This document shows positions 18,577 to 27,863 of a stretch of 64,000 nucleotides of DNA, piece after piece. The translations under genes were made by a program, and so were the position numbers. Each line of letters begins with the position of its first letter. Positions within the stretch are counted from its first letter, which is position 1. Under the pieces are notes generated by a model that saw only the letters and a list, made by a program, of their open reading frames with translations, had not been told where the DNA came from and did no database searches. The stretch lies in NCBI GenBank assembly GCA_031316255.1, contig JALDQW010000001.1, positions 1,703,485 through 1,767,484 of the forward strand. Direction: 5' to 3'. The DNA comes from Nitrosomonas sp. (lineage in GTDB: Bacteria > Pseudomonadota > Gammaproteobacteria > Burkholderiales > Nitrosomonadaceae).

Positions 18577-21477
18577 TCAGGTCGCAACAATAACACGCAT
18601 GGCGTCTAGTCTGGTCTTTGCGGTGTCTATTGCCCGGGTTAAAATTTGTAGCTGTTGTTCAAAAAAAAGAATTTCCTCTGGCCGTACGCTCGGATTGATT
18701 TCTTTCAGGGCTTTCAGCCTTTCAATTTCAAATTTGAATTTTTCCTCTATTTTTTCCTTGTTCTTTTTGGTGTGAGCCGGCATCTGTATTTTAGCAAGCT
18801 GCTCGCTGGCGGTTATCATGTCTTTAATCGTTTCTTTCTTCAGTTCAATAACTTGTTTTGAAACGCTTGGTGATAGTGTTCTCAAGTACTGATTGATCGT
18901 GTCGTGATCGAGTGCAGCATAATCAGAACGGCCATGCTCATCGATAATGGTGCGTATCATGATTGATGGCTGGTTGTGGCTGCGGGTCACAGAAATTTCT
19001 GTTGAGATGTCAAGAATGAACAGGCATTCTAGAAACAGTGTTCCCGGTCTGGTATCGGGATGCGAGAAACTTGATACGGTTGCATTGCCGGTTTCATTAT
19101 CGACTACACGATCCATCGCGTGGATAACCATGGGGTGCTCCCAGGTTAAAAACTGCATATCTTCGTTGGCGAGTGCGACATTTCTGTTATAGGTAATGGT
19201 CAGGCCATCATCGGGTAGCCCGGGAAATGCCGATGTCATTAGCTCGCTTGGTTCAATGTAATAGCTCATGTGGCGGTGTTCTTCAATATGTACGCCAAAG
19301 CAGTCAAAGGCGCTGTCCATGTAATGCTGCAGGCTGTTGTCGTTATCCTGCGAAGTTCCAGCCTTGTATAATTGCTCTGCAAGCTGTGGACGGCACGAAT
19401 TATATTCCAGTAAACGGTCGCGTCCGCGATCAAGTGCTTCGTTAAGTGCCTGATTGGCTTCTTGGGTATGAACAGTTAATTTCGAAAAGGCAGTCGAGTC
19501 AGGGTTACGTTGATGAAAACTGTTAATTAGCTGATTTTTAAATTTTTGAAAAACGGCCGATCCTGCTGGACAGGTTTTTTTAAAGGCATTAAGCCCTTTA
19601 TGATACCAGTTCAGCATGAGCGCTTGAGCGCTATGCTGCAGATAAGGCAGATGAATTTTGATTGTTTCTGTCTGGCCGATTCGATCGAGCCTGCCAATAC
19701 GTTGTTCGAGTAAATCGGGATTAAACGGTAAATCAAATAACACAAGATGATGGGCAAACTGGAAATTACGTCCCTCGCTGCCAATTTCAGAACAGATCAA
19801 TACCTGGCAGCCAGCCTCTCTGTCGGCAAAAAAGGCGGCGGCGCGATCACGTTCGAGTAAACTCATATCTTCGTGGAAGACTGGATAGTGCTGGCTTGTC
19901 AACATTCTGAGCGCGTGAGCAATATCGCAAGCTGTTTGTGCGCTGGCCGTGATCACCAGGATTTTTTCCGGCTTGAGCTGTCGCATGGTTTCGTGCAGCC
20001 AGTTGATGCGTGGATCAATGTCGATCCATTTCGGGTCATCAGTGCCGGCATTAACCTGATAGAGCAATTCCGGATAAAGCAGTAATTCAGGTTCTGACAA
20101 CCGAGTGGTTTCAAAAACGGTCAGGCAATCGTTATAGCTGGCAGGTAGCGGTAATCGAACCATATTCAGTTCTCTTTCCGGGAAACCCTGGACCGTGACG
20201 CGGGTGTTGCGAAATAAAATGCGGCCGGTGCCATGGCGGTCGAGCATTAATGCTGCGAGAGCTTGCCGTGCTGCTTTATTATTTTTATCCGTTGTATCGG
20301 TTTTATCCAGTAAATCTAGCAGGGACTGGGTCTGCGGGTTATTTTCTATCGACAAGATTGTCGTGTTGATTTCTTCATTCAGTTTATGCCCATCAAGCAG
20401 CGCTTCGACCACATTGGCGATCGGTTCAAATGTTTGTTCTTCAGCAAGAAAACGATGGAAGTCAGAAAAACGATCGGGGTCTAGCAGACGCAGGCGAGCA
20501 AAATGGCTTGCTTTACCCAGCTGCTCAGGAGTTGCAGTCAGCAACAGTACCCCGCGTGTTTGAGCAGCCAGTTGCTCAATAGCCTGGTATGCCGGGCTGG
20601 ATGCCTGCTCCGACCATTCGAGGTGATGTGCTTCATCGACGACGAGTAAATCCCAATCGCCTTGCAAGGCTGTTCTCAGGTGTTTCGGATTGTTACACAG
20701 AAAGCCCAGGCTGCATAGAATGAGCTGTTCGTTGTGAAAAGGGTTGCCGTCGGCACTGTTTTCTTCAAGTACCGCATAGCGTTCGTCATCAAATAGACTA
20801 AACCGGAGATTAAAGCGGCGTAGCATTTCGACAAGCCATTGATGAATCAATGTTTCCGGAACTGCAATAAGAACGCGTTTGGCGCGTTCCGTTAAGAGTT
20901 GCTGATGTAAAATCATGCCGGCTTCGATTGTTTTGCCCAATCCGACTTCATCGGCCAACAATACACGTGGTGCATAGCGCCGGCCGACTTCGTGTGAAAT
21001 GTAGAGTTGATGCGGGATTAAACTGGTGCGTGAGCCCACCAGGCCGTACAATGAATTATTGACAAGCCGGTTTCTCTGCAACCAAGTTTGATATCGGATC
21101 TGGAACCACTTGTCTGCATCGATATGCTGATTGAGCAACCGTTCGATAGGCCGGTTAAATTGTATATGGTGCGCCAGTTGATGCTCGGGCAGGATGACCG
21201 GCTTGCCATTTTTGTCTTTTCCCGTGTATGTCAGTAATCCATCGTTTTTCTCAACAGACAGGATTTGTATGACAGTGCCATGAAGACTCGTGATAGTATC
21301 GCCAACATTAAAAATCACGCGTTTGAGCGGCGCCGATTGACGTGAGTAAGTACGGGTCTCGCCGGATGCCAGGAAGGCAATGCTGACTATGCGTTGTTCA
21401 ACTGATTGCACAGTGCCCAGGCCCAATTGCAGGTCGACATCGCAAATCCAGCGTTGACCAGGTTTAAAGTTGTTCAT
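18577..21477 (-). CDS. rapA: RNA polymerase-associated ATPase RapA (SWI2/SNF2)
   Basis: 966 residues, the usual RapA length. N-terminal Tudor-like domains are suggested by PGQRWICDVDLQLGLGTV and FNVGDTITSLHGTV. The helicase core has Walker A LADEVGLGKTIEAGMIL near residue 180, DEAHHLEW near 280, LLLTATPEQLG, and in the second lobe GSEGRNFQFAHHLVLFDLP and EQRIGRLDRIGQT. RapA recycles RNA polymerase stuck after termination. The adjacent MITE-like element lies just upstream of its start and could affect its promoter. Confidence 0.94.
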   Translation of the reverse strand: MNNFKPGQRWICDVDLQLGLGTVQSVEQRIVSIAFLASGETRTYSRQSAPLKRVIFNVGDTITSLHGTVIQILSVEKNDGLLTYTGKDKNGKPVILPEHQLAHHIQFNRPIERLLNQHIDADKWFQIRYQTWLQRNRLVNNSLYGLVGSRTSLIPHQLYISHEVGRRYAPRVLLADEVGLGKTIEAGMILHQQLLTERAKRVLIAVPETLIHQWLVEMLRRFNLRFSLFDDERYAVLEENSADGNPFHNEQLILCSLGFLCNNPKHLRTALQGDWDLLVVDEAHHLEWSEQASSPAYQAIEQLAAQTRGVLLLTATPEQLGKASHFARLRLLDPDRFSDFHRFLAEEQTFEPIANVVEALLDGHKLNEEINTTILSIENNPQTQSLLDLLDKTDTTDKNNKAARQALAALMLDRHGTGRILFRNTRVTVQGFPERELNMVRLPLPASYNDCLTVFETTRLSEPELLLYPELLYQVNAGTDDPKWIDIDPRINWLHETMRQLKPEKILVITASAQTACDIAHALRMLTSQHYPVFHEDMSLLERDRAAAFFADREAGCQVLICSEIGSEGRNFQFAHHLVLFDLPFNPDLLEQRIGRLDRIGQTETIKIHLPYLQHSAQALMLNWYHKGLNAFKKTCPAGSAVFQKFKNQLINSFHQRNPDSTAFSKLTVHTQEANQALNEALDRGRDRLLEYNSCRPQLAEQLYKAGTSQDNDNSLQHYMDSAFDCFGVHIEEHRHMSYYIEPSELMTSAFPGLPDDGLTITYNRNVALANEDMQFLTWEHPMVIHAMDRVVDNETGNATVSSFSHPDTRPGTLFLECLFILDISTEISVTRSHNQPSIMIRTIIDEHGRSDYAALDHDTINQYLRTLSPSVSKQVIELKKETIKDMITASEQLAKIQMPAHTKKNKEKIEEKFKFEIERLKALKEINPSVRPEEILFFEQQLQILTRAIDTAKTRLDAMRVIVAT

Positions 21478-21557
21478 TCTATGCTGTACTGAAAAGAAGT
21501 GACAGGATACATGAGACGGCTAAAAGGTGCCGCTAAAAATGTGTTGTCAGGAAATAA

Positions 21558-21706
21558 TTGAGGGCATCTCTAAAAATCCATATTTTGTCACAATACTTTG
21601 TTATTCACAAAAAATATCTCCTTACATATCAATCATATGCTGCGTCAATATTTTTTGTTCTCGCCTCGTCTTGTTTAAAACTCTGAGTTTTTAGAGGTGC
21701 CCTTGA
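21558..21706. mobile_element. MITE-like element with terminal inverted repeats and TTGA target duplication
   Basis: GGGCATCTCTAAAAA at 21562 and its near-perfect inverse TTTTTAGAGGTGCCC ending at 21702 bound a 141-bp segment, and TTGA flanks both sides (21558-21561 and 21703-21706). No transposase is encoded. The ends resemble those of IS5-type elements by memory only. It sits between rapA and regA. Confidence 0.7.
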
Positions 21707-21722
21707 TTAATTCGAAGCTGAA

Positions 21723-22286
21723 TTACTCCCGATGTGGTTTTTTTGCCAGTTTACGTTGGAGTGTCCGGCGATGCATGTTCAAGACTTTTGCTGTTACGGA
21801 AATATTGTTGTCATTTTCAGTAAGAATTCGGTGAATATATTCCCATTCTAGTCTGCCGACCGATAAAGGATTGGCGCTGATTGGTGTGTCAGTTTCACCG
21901 CTTGTGCGTTCAAATGCCGTCATAATTTCATCGGCGTCGACGGGCTTGGCTAAATAATGCGTTGCGCCAAGTTTTATTGCTTCCACGGCTGTTGCGATAC
22001 TGGCGTATCCTGTTAGCATGACAATGCGTGTGCCCGGGTCCAATGCTTTTAACTTTTCAACCAGAACCAATCCCGATTCGCTGGATAATTTAAGGTCTAC
22101 TATTGCGTATTCCGGGGTTGCTGCTTCAGCCTGTGCAAGTGCGTCTTCTATGGTATGCGTGGTGTGCACATTGAAACCGCGTTTAGTCATGGCTTTCGCC
22201 AGTACATCGCAGAAAATCTTGTCATCATCAACGACCAACAAGCTGGGGCGTTCGCTTGCGTCATCGACTGGTATCGATTCTGTCAT
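21723..22286 (-). CDS. regA: Redox response regulator RegA/PrrA/RoxR family
   Basis: 187 residues. An N-terminal receiver has VVDDDKIFC and the phospho-acceptor Asp64 in YAIVDLKLSSESG, then LTGYASIATAVEAIKLGA and YLAKPVD. The C-terminal Fis-type helix-turn-helix NVLNMHRRTLQRKLAKK-like segment (VLNMHRRTLQRKLAKK) is the hallmark of RegA. It is phosphorylated by the adjacent RegB and controls respiration and redox-linked genes in proteobacteria. The start is 4 bases from the regB stop, and the order regB-regA gives one transcript. Confidence 0.92.
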   Translation of the reverse strand: MTESIPVDDASERPSLLVVDDDKIFCDVLAKAMTKRGFNVHTTHTIEDALAQAEAATPEYAIVDLKLSSESGLVLVEKLKALDPGTRIVMLTGYASIATAVEAIKLGATHYLAKPVDADEIMTAFERTSGETDTPISANPLSVGRLEWEYIHRILTENDNNISVTAKVLNMHRRTLQRKLAKKPHRE

Positions 22287-22290
22287 GGTT

Positions 22291-23550
22291 TTATCCTATT
22301 AGCGGCAATGAAACTTGCGTGCAGGCCCCGCCGTTCTCAAGATTGAATAAATGCACCGTTCCACCCAATCGTTCAATGTTGGCATTGGCTAAAAACAGAC
22401 CAATGCCAAAGCCCTGACCGGGAGCCTTGCTGGTGAAAAAAGCTTCGCCGATACGTTGAGCGGCTTCAGTCGATATGCCTTCACCGTCGTCAATGATTTC
22501 GAGATGCAGTCGCTTTGAATTCCAATGGCTTTTGATATCAATACAATGTGAGGAAGCATCGGCAGCATTGTTGAGCAGGTTCAGAAGCGATTGGCTGACC
22601 AATTGGTTATCCATTATTTTGGGCGCGGGAAGTGGCCCGTTACTCTGATAATTAAACTTGACCGTGGGTCGTATGAGTTTCCATTTCTCCAATAACGAAG
22701 ATAAAAATTCATCAACCGGCAATTGGCTGCCACCTTCAACTCTGGTTTGTCCTGCTTTGGCCAGAAGCTGGGTTAAAGTCTGCTTGCAGTGTGTGATCTG
22801 GTCGCGCAGAATATGTATGTTGTTTTGAAATTCATTATCGTTGACATATTCCTTTTGTAATTCTCCCGTAATAACCGCCATTGTTGATAGTGGTGTGCCG
22901 AGTTCGTGTGCTGCGCCGGCTGCAAGTGTACCCAATGCAATGATTTGTTCGTTGCGTAATGCCTGTTCACGGACTTGAGCCAGATCTCGGTCGCGATCCC
23001 GGATTGAAATGCTCATTTTTACTACGAACCAGGCAATAATAACAGTGCTGAGTACAAACGCCAGCCACATGCCGGATACATGCAAGTTGAATTCAATGAG
23101 GTGTTTGCTATGATCATGGGGTAGCGGAATATAATTAAACAACAGTAATGTATAGCAGCCAATTGTAATAACGGCCATAACCCAGGTGTATCGCCAAGGA
23201 AGGGTGGCTGCTGCGATGGTCAGTGGCAGAAGGTATAGTGAAATGAATGGGTTCGTGGAACCGCCGCTATAATATAGCAATGCACTAAGCGCGAAAACAT
23301 CTATGAGCAATTGCGCAAAAAATTCGATACTGGATACTGGCCATTTTCGATACAACCGTATCCAGGTCAGCAGGTTTAATAGTGCCAGGATTACAACAAC
23401 GATGATCATTTGTGTCCACGGAATATCGAGATCGATAATAATGTAAACGAGGCTGAAAGTCAGGCACTGTGCCAGGATCGCAATATTTCGGAGCATGAAC
23501 AAGCGCTGCAGATTTTTACTCAGCGGTAATTGGCTAAGGTCGCTAAACAT
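22291..23550 (-). CDS. regB: Redox sensor histidine kinase RegB/PrrB family
   Basis: 419 residues with about six N-terminal membrane helices. The quinone-sensing heptad GGSTNPF is at residues 96-102. The H-box AAGAAHELGTPLSTMAV has His215, and Cys255 in THCKQTL is in the position of the redox-active cysteine of RegB. The ATPase part has LLNNAADAS, DDGEGIS and GFGIGLFLANANIERLGG. The family senses the ubiquinone pool and phosphorylates RegA. All three redox features named are present, so the sensor should be intact. Confidence 0.93.
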   Translation of the reverse strand: MFSDLSQLPLSKNLQRLFMLRNIAILAQCLTFSLVYIIIDLDIPWTQMIIVVVILALLNLLTWIRLYRKWPVSSIEFFAQLLIDVFALSALLYYSGGSTNPFISLYLLPLTIAAATLPWRYTWVMAVITIGCYTLLLFNYIPLPHDHSKHLIEFNLHVSGMWLAFVLSTVIIAWFVVKMSISIRDRDRDLAQVREQALRNEQIIALGTLAAGAAHELGTPLSTMAVITGELQKEYVNDNEFQNNIHILRDQITHCKQTLTQLLAKAGQTRVEGGSQLPVDEFLSSLLEKWKLIRPTVKFNYQSNGPLPAPKIMDNQLVSQSLLNLLNNAADASSHCIDIKSHWNSKRLHLEIIDDGEGISTEAAQRIGEAFFTSKAPGQGFGIGLFLANANIERLGGTVHLFNLENGGACTQVSLPLIG

Positions 23551-23879
23551 AATTTTTTGTCAGAGTGATCTAATTGATTGTCCAAATAGGATTGATTTGC
23601 TGTAGATATGTTGTTTTGGCGTCATTTTCAGATAATTGTTAGTGAAGTTACACCATGACGATTTGTATCAAACGCTTGATGTTCCTTTCTTAAAGTACTT
23701 CTCATTTCAACAAAAAATCCGAACTTGGACATTCAGACTTGTTAATTTATATTAGGTATTGGAAAAATATATTACTCTAGTCAAAATTGATAGCAATGGC
23801 TATGTGACATTTTGTCGCAGTTAAAGTTGACGTATTCAGTAAATTGCTTTTTTCTGGCGGCAGGCTGACTAAGCTAAGG
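23551..23879. promoter_or_regulatory. Divergent intergenic region between regB and the ClC gene
   Basis: An AT-rich stretch must hold the leftward regBA promoter and the rightward ClC promoter. I see no supported small gene or strong hairpin. Confidence 0.35.
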
Positions 23880-25607
23880 ATGGAGGTTTCTATAAACAAC
23901 TGGCGGGAAACAATTTCAACGGTGATGCTGGCGGTTGTTGTGGGTATTGTGGTCAGTTACGCAGCTTTGGGGTTTTTGTGGGCTATTGACCGTTTGCACG
24001 AGTTTTTCCTGGGCGCAGAAAGTGGAGAGCTTTACAAAGTTCTGGAAAAGGTGCCCGCGTGGTATTTATTTCTTCTGCCTGTTGTGGGTGCAGTTTTTGT
24101 GCGACTCATTATTCAATACTGGATGCCTGAGCAGCGAAATCATGGACCCGCAGATGTGATTGAAGCGACGCGGCTTGGAAATGGTGATCTGTCCATTAAA
24201 GCAGGAGTTGGCAGCGCTGTTGCCAGTATCGTATCAATAGGTAGCGGGGCATCGGTCGGGCGATATGGCCCCGCTGTACATTTGGGCGCATCCTTAGGGT
24301 CATGGCTGGCTCAATTACTGAAACTTACTGCAGAACAAAAAAAGAATCTTCTGGCCTGCGGCGTTGCGGGTGCTATTTCGGCTTCATTTTCTGCACCTCT
24401 GGCCGGGGTGGTTTTCGCGCATGAAGTTGTATTGGGCCGATTTGGCAGCAGATCTGTAATGCCGATCGTTATATCATCAGTAGTGGCCACTGCGATCGTA
24501 AAAATACATGCATTAGACAACATGATTTTTTTGTTGCCGGATATACCGGTGGTCGCGAGCTGGGAATTTTTTGTATTTGCACTTGTCGGTGTTGCCGGTG
24601 GCGCCCTGGCTGTCTGTTTTATGTCTGTGATGCATCGCATTGACCAGTTTGTTCAGCAGTTACCTATTTCTCTGATGGTGAGGGCCATAATAGGCGGGAT
24701 GTTGCTGGGTGTTATTATTCTCGTTTTTCCTCAGACTTTTGGGCTGGGCGAGCAAGTTATTCAAGATGCTTTGCACCTCCAACTGTCCGCGGGCGTATTA
24801 ATGATGTTGATCCTGGCAAAGTTACTTGCGACTTCGGTGAGTTTTGCTGCGGGTTTCTCTGGGGGCGTATTTGGTCCAGCGCTTTTTCTGGGTGCAATGA
24901 TGGGCACTGTGTGTGGGATGGGTGTTCAGGAGTTGACCGGGGTAACCGCTTCACCTGCAGTTTATGGTGTTGTGGGTATGGGTGCGGTAATTAGCCGTGT
25001 GATTGGCGCACCGATGACGACAATTCTGATTGTTTTTGAATTGACAGGAAGTTATTCATTAATGACAGCGGTCATGGTGTCGGTTGTTGCGGGAGGCACT
25101 GTTACCCGAGAATTCTTCAATCATTCCTATTTTTATCACCAGCTGCGTATGCGTGGAATGGAACCCGAAACGTCGCAAATACAGCAGAAATTGAATCAAA
25201 TGTCAGTTTGTGCATTTATTTCTGAGCAGTCGGTCGTTTTAACATCAGACATGACGTTGCGGTCAGCGCGTCATCGGCTTGCCCATTTTGCACCTGTTAT
25301 CGAAGATGCCTATGTTGTTAATAATGAGAGGCGGTTAATGGGGCAAATCAGCGCAGCACAGTTGTATCGTATTCATAATGAAGAAAAAATGGATAACCTG
25401 ATTAAAAGCATGCTATATATGCCATCGATCATTTTTACGAATGACATGAGTGTCTATCAGGCATATGAGCAATCGAGGCATTTTAAAGGCGCCAGTATTC
25501 CGGTGTTGGATGGCCGGACACAACAATTTGTGGGCGTGGTTTATGTGGGTGAATTGGTAGAGGCCTGTATGCAAGCTCTTGAGCGGTATCGCATTGATGA
25601 ACGTTAG
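23880..25607 (+). CDS. ClC-family chloride channel/transporter with C-terminal CBS pair
   Basis: 575 residues from the ATG at 23880; an alternative TTG at 23844 adds 12, and neither has a good ribosome site. The membrane part has the ClC motifs NHGPADVIEA, SVGRYGPAVHLGASLGS, AGAISASFSAPLAGVVFAHE and FSGGVFGPALFLGAMMG. The cytoplasmic end (about residues 440-575) is a two-CBS regulatory region. Tyr129 occupies the place of the gating Glu of the usual GREGP motif, which predicts non-standard proton coupling. Confidence 0.85.
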   Translation: MEVSINNWRETISTVMLAVVVGIVVSYAALGFLWAIDRLHEFFLGAESGELYKVLEKVPAWYLFLLPVVGAVFVRLIIQYWMPEQRNHGPADVIEATRLGNGDLSIKAGVGSAVASIVSIGSGASVGRYGPAVHLGASLGSWLAQLLKLTAEQKKNLLACGVAGAISASFSAPLAGVVFAHEVVLGRFGSRSVMPIVISSVVATAIVKIHALDNMIFLLPDIPVVASWEFFVFALVGVAGGALAVCFMSVMHRIDQFVQQLPISLMVRAIIGGMLLGVIILVFPQTFGLGEQVIQDALHLQLSAGVLMMLILAKLLATSVSFAAGFSGGVFGPALFLGAMMGTVCGMGVQELTGVTASPAVYGVVGMGAVISRVIGAPMTTILIVFELTGSYSLMTAVMVSVVAGGTVTREFFNHSYFYHQLRMRGMEPETSQIQQKLNQMSVCAFISEQSVVLTSDMTLRSARHRLAHFAPVIEDAYVVNNERRLMGQISAAQLYRIHNEEKMDNLIKSMLYMPSIIFTNDMSVYQAYEQSRHFKGASIPVLDGRTQQFVGVVYVGELVEACMQALERYRIDER

Positions 25608-25701
25608 TTGGGTCATGGTAACAGGCCTTGTTTTCGGTTAGAATTCAATACCTGTTTTCTTTGTGCTGAAGATGTCGGCATAAATTTTTTGAAATGATTT
25701 T

Positions 25702-26823
25702 ATGATTCTAATTTTAGTACCGAATACCCGGCCAGAGAGTCCGGAATATAAACAGTTGTTGAGCTATCTTGCCAATATTCCAGGTATTAGTACACGTGTA
25801 CATACAGAAGTTGGTACTGAACAAACTTTGACTGAACTGTATCTGATTGGAAATACCAAGACGTTATCAGTTGAAGAGATCAGCATTCTTCCTTGTGTGG
25901 ATCATGTTGTGCGTGTTTCTGAGGAGTATCGCATACTCGGCCGCCATATGAATGATAGCCGGTCAACCAGTTTTGAATATAACGGCGTTTTGTTTGGCCA
26001 GGATACATTGAATGTTTTTGCGGGATTATGCGCTGTTGATACGCTTGAACATGTGGAAACCATGATGAAAGCATTGCAGGATAATGGGCAGGTTTGTACC
26101 CGTATGGGCGCGTACAAACCGAGAACAAGTCCATACGCTTTCCAGGGGCATGGAAAAAGCTGTCTTCCTTATGTATTTGATCTGGCAGGGAAATATGGCA
26201 TCAAAGTGATTGCGATGGAAATAACGCATGAAATCCACCTGGAAGAGATACGCAATGCACTTCACCAAACTGGAAATGCAACTGGCGTCATGCTGCAGAT
26301 TGGCACACGCAATACGCAGAACTTTGAATTACTGAAAATAGTCGGACGGCAGCAGGATTTTCCGGTACTGATAAAGCGTGGCTTTGGTATTACCCTCGAT
26401 GAATCTCTGAATGCGGCTGAATATCTGGCTTCAGAAGGTAACCGGAAAGTTATATTTGGCTTACGGGGAATGAAAACGAATATGGGTGACCCGCACCGTA
26501 ATTTTGTTGATTTTGCGCATGTTCCGGTCGTGAAACGACTGACACGCATGCCGGTCTGTATTGACCCATCGCATTCTGTAGGTACCCGAGCTGAATCGTC
26601 TGATGGCATTCTGGATATTATGCATGCCACGGCGCAAGGGATTATTGCCGGTGCCAACATGGTCCTGGTCGATTTTCATCCTGCACCTAACAAAGCATTG
26701 GTTGATGGACCGCAGGCATTGCTTTTGAAGGAATTGCCACTTTATTTGGAAGATATTCAGATTGCACGTGCTGCGTATTTGAATCGTGTTGAGCTTGCTA
26801 GACGTTACCAGAATCAGGGTTAA
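25702..26823 (+). CDS. 3-Deoxy-7-phosphoheptulonate synthase, type I-beta with N-terminal regulatory-like domain
   Basis: It condenses PEP and erythrose 4-phosphate, the first shikimate-pathway step. 373 residues: an N-terminal ferredoxin/ACT-like segment (about 1-75) and a catalytic barrel with CTRMGAYKPRTSPYAFQG, LQIGTRNTQNFELL, PVLIKRGFG, IFGLRGMKT and CIDPSHSVGTR. The metal ligands Cys, His, Glu and Asp of the family are present in these segments. The architecture is like the Thermotoga/Bacillus-type enzyme rather than E. coli AroG. It is followed by ispH after 54 bases. Confidence 0.92.
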   Translation: MILILVPNTRPESPEYKQLLSYLANIPGISTRVHTEVGTEQTLTELYLIGNTKTLSVEEISILPCVDHVVRVSEEYRILGRHMNDSRSTSFEYNGVLFGQDTLNVFAGLCAVDTLEHVETMMKALQDNGQVCTRMGAYKPRTSPYAFQGHGKSCLPYVFDLAGKYGIKVIAMEITHEIHLEEIRNALHQTGNATGVMLQIGTRNTQNFELLKIVGRQQDFPVLIKRGFGITLDESLNAAEYLASEGNRKVIFGLRGMKTNMGDPHRNFVDFAHVPVVKRLTRMPVCIDPSHSVGTRAESSDGILDIMHATAQGIIAGANMVLVDFHPAPNKALVDGPQALLLKELPLYLEDIQIARAAYLNRVELARRYQNQG

Positions 26824-26877
26824 ATCAGCATTTACAGTTTAAGAATTTTGTATGCTTCTTTTCGTGGAGAAGAATAA

Positions 26878-27822
26878 ATGATCAAGGTATTACTCTCGAA
26901 TCCCAGAGGCTTTTGTGCGGGTGTAGATCGTGCAATTGGCATTGTAGAGCGCGCATTGTCGATGCATGGCGCGCCAATTTACGTGCGTCACGAAGTTGTG
27001 CATAATCGTTTTGTTGTAGAGGATTTAGAAAAAAAAGGCGCTGTTTTTGTTGAAAACCTGGATGAAGTGCCGAAAAATAGCATTCTGATTTTTAGTGCGC
27101 ATGGCGTTTCTCATGCAGTCAGGAGAGAAGCGGCTGAACGAGAGTTAAAAGTATTTGATGCAACATGCCCACTGGTTACCAAGGTGCATGTTGAAGTGGC
27201 CAAAATGCGTAAGGAAGGCAAGGAGATCATAATGATTGGTCATCAAGGCCACCCTGAAGTTGAAGGCACAATGGGTCAGGCTGAAGGTGATGATAAAGGT
27301 ATGTACCTGGTTGAAACTGAAGAGGACGTAAAAAATATTCAGGTGAAAGATGCAGCTAATTTGGCTTATGTAACGCAGACGACTTTATCTGTTGATGATG
27401 CGGCGCGTATTGTTGATGCCTTGAAAAATCGTTTTCCAATGATTACCGGCCCTAAAAAAGATGACATTTGTTATGCCACTCAGAATCGTCAGGATGCAGT
27501 AAAAAAAATGGTTACTCAATGCGATCTGGTGATTGTGGTGGGTTCACCCAATAGCTCAAATTCAAACCGTTTATGTGAAGTTGCAAGGAATGCTGATGTT
27601 GAGGCCTATATGGTGGATAATGCTGAGCAATTAAATGATGACTGGTTTATTAATAAGCGCCAGATTGGCATTACAGCGGGTGCATCTGCGCCAGAAATAT
27701 TGGTTCAGCAAGTCATATCGCAGATCAAACAGATTGGTGCACACCAAACGGGTGAAGCGGTTAACGTTGAAGAATTAAGCGGTGTGGTGGAGTCGGTTGT
27801 TTTTCCACTGCCCAAAGCATGA
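26878..27822 (+). CDS. ispH: 4-Hydroxy-3-methylbut-2-enyl diphosphate reductase
   Basis: It makes IPP and DMAPP at the end of the MEP pathway, the precursor supply for hopanoids and quinones. 314 residues with the three iron-sulfur cysteines in [12 protein letters not shown] (Cys13), [11 protein letters not shown] and [11 protein letters not shown], and the conserved [12 protein letters not shown] and [18 protein letters not shown] lies just before the ATG. It follows the DAHP synthase on the same strand. Confidence 0.96.
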   Translation: MIKVLLSNPRGFCAGVDRAIGIVERALSMHGAPIYVRHEVVHNRFVVEDLEKKGAVFVENLDEVPKNSILIFSAHGVSHAVRREAAERELKVFDATCPLVTKVHVEVAKMRKEGKEIIMIGHQGHPEVEGTMGQAEGDDKGMYLVETEEDVKNIQVKDAANLAYVTQTTLSVDDAARIVDALKNRFPMITGPKKDDICYATQNRQDAVKKMVTQCDLVIVVGSPNSSNSNRLCEVARNADVEAYMVDNAEQLNDDWFINKRQIGITAGASAPEILVQQVISQIKQIGAHQTGEAVNVEELSGVVESVVFPLPKA

Positions 27823-27863
27823 AATTTGCAGTAAGAAGGATGCAAATAGTGAATGTTGCTTTT

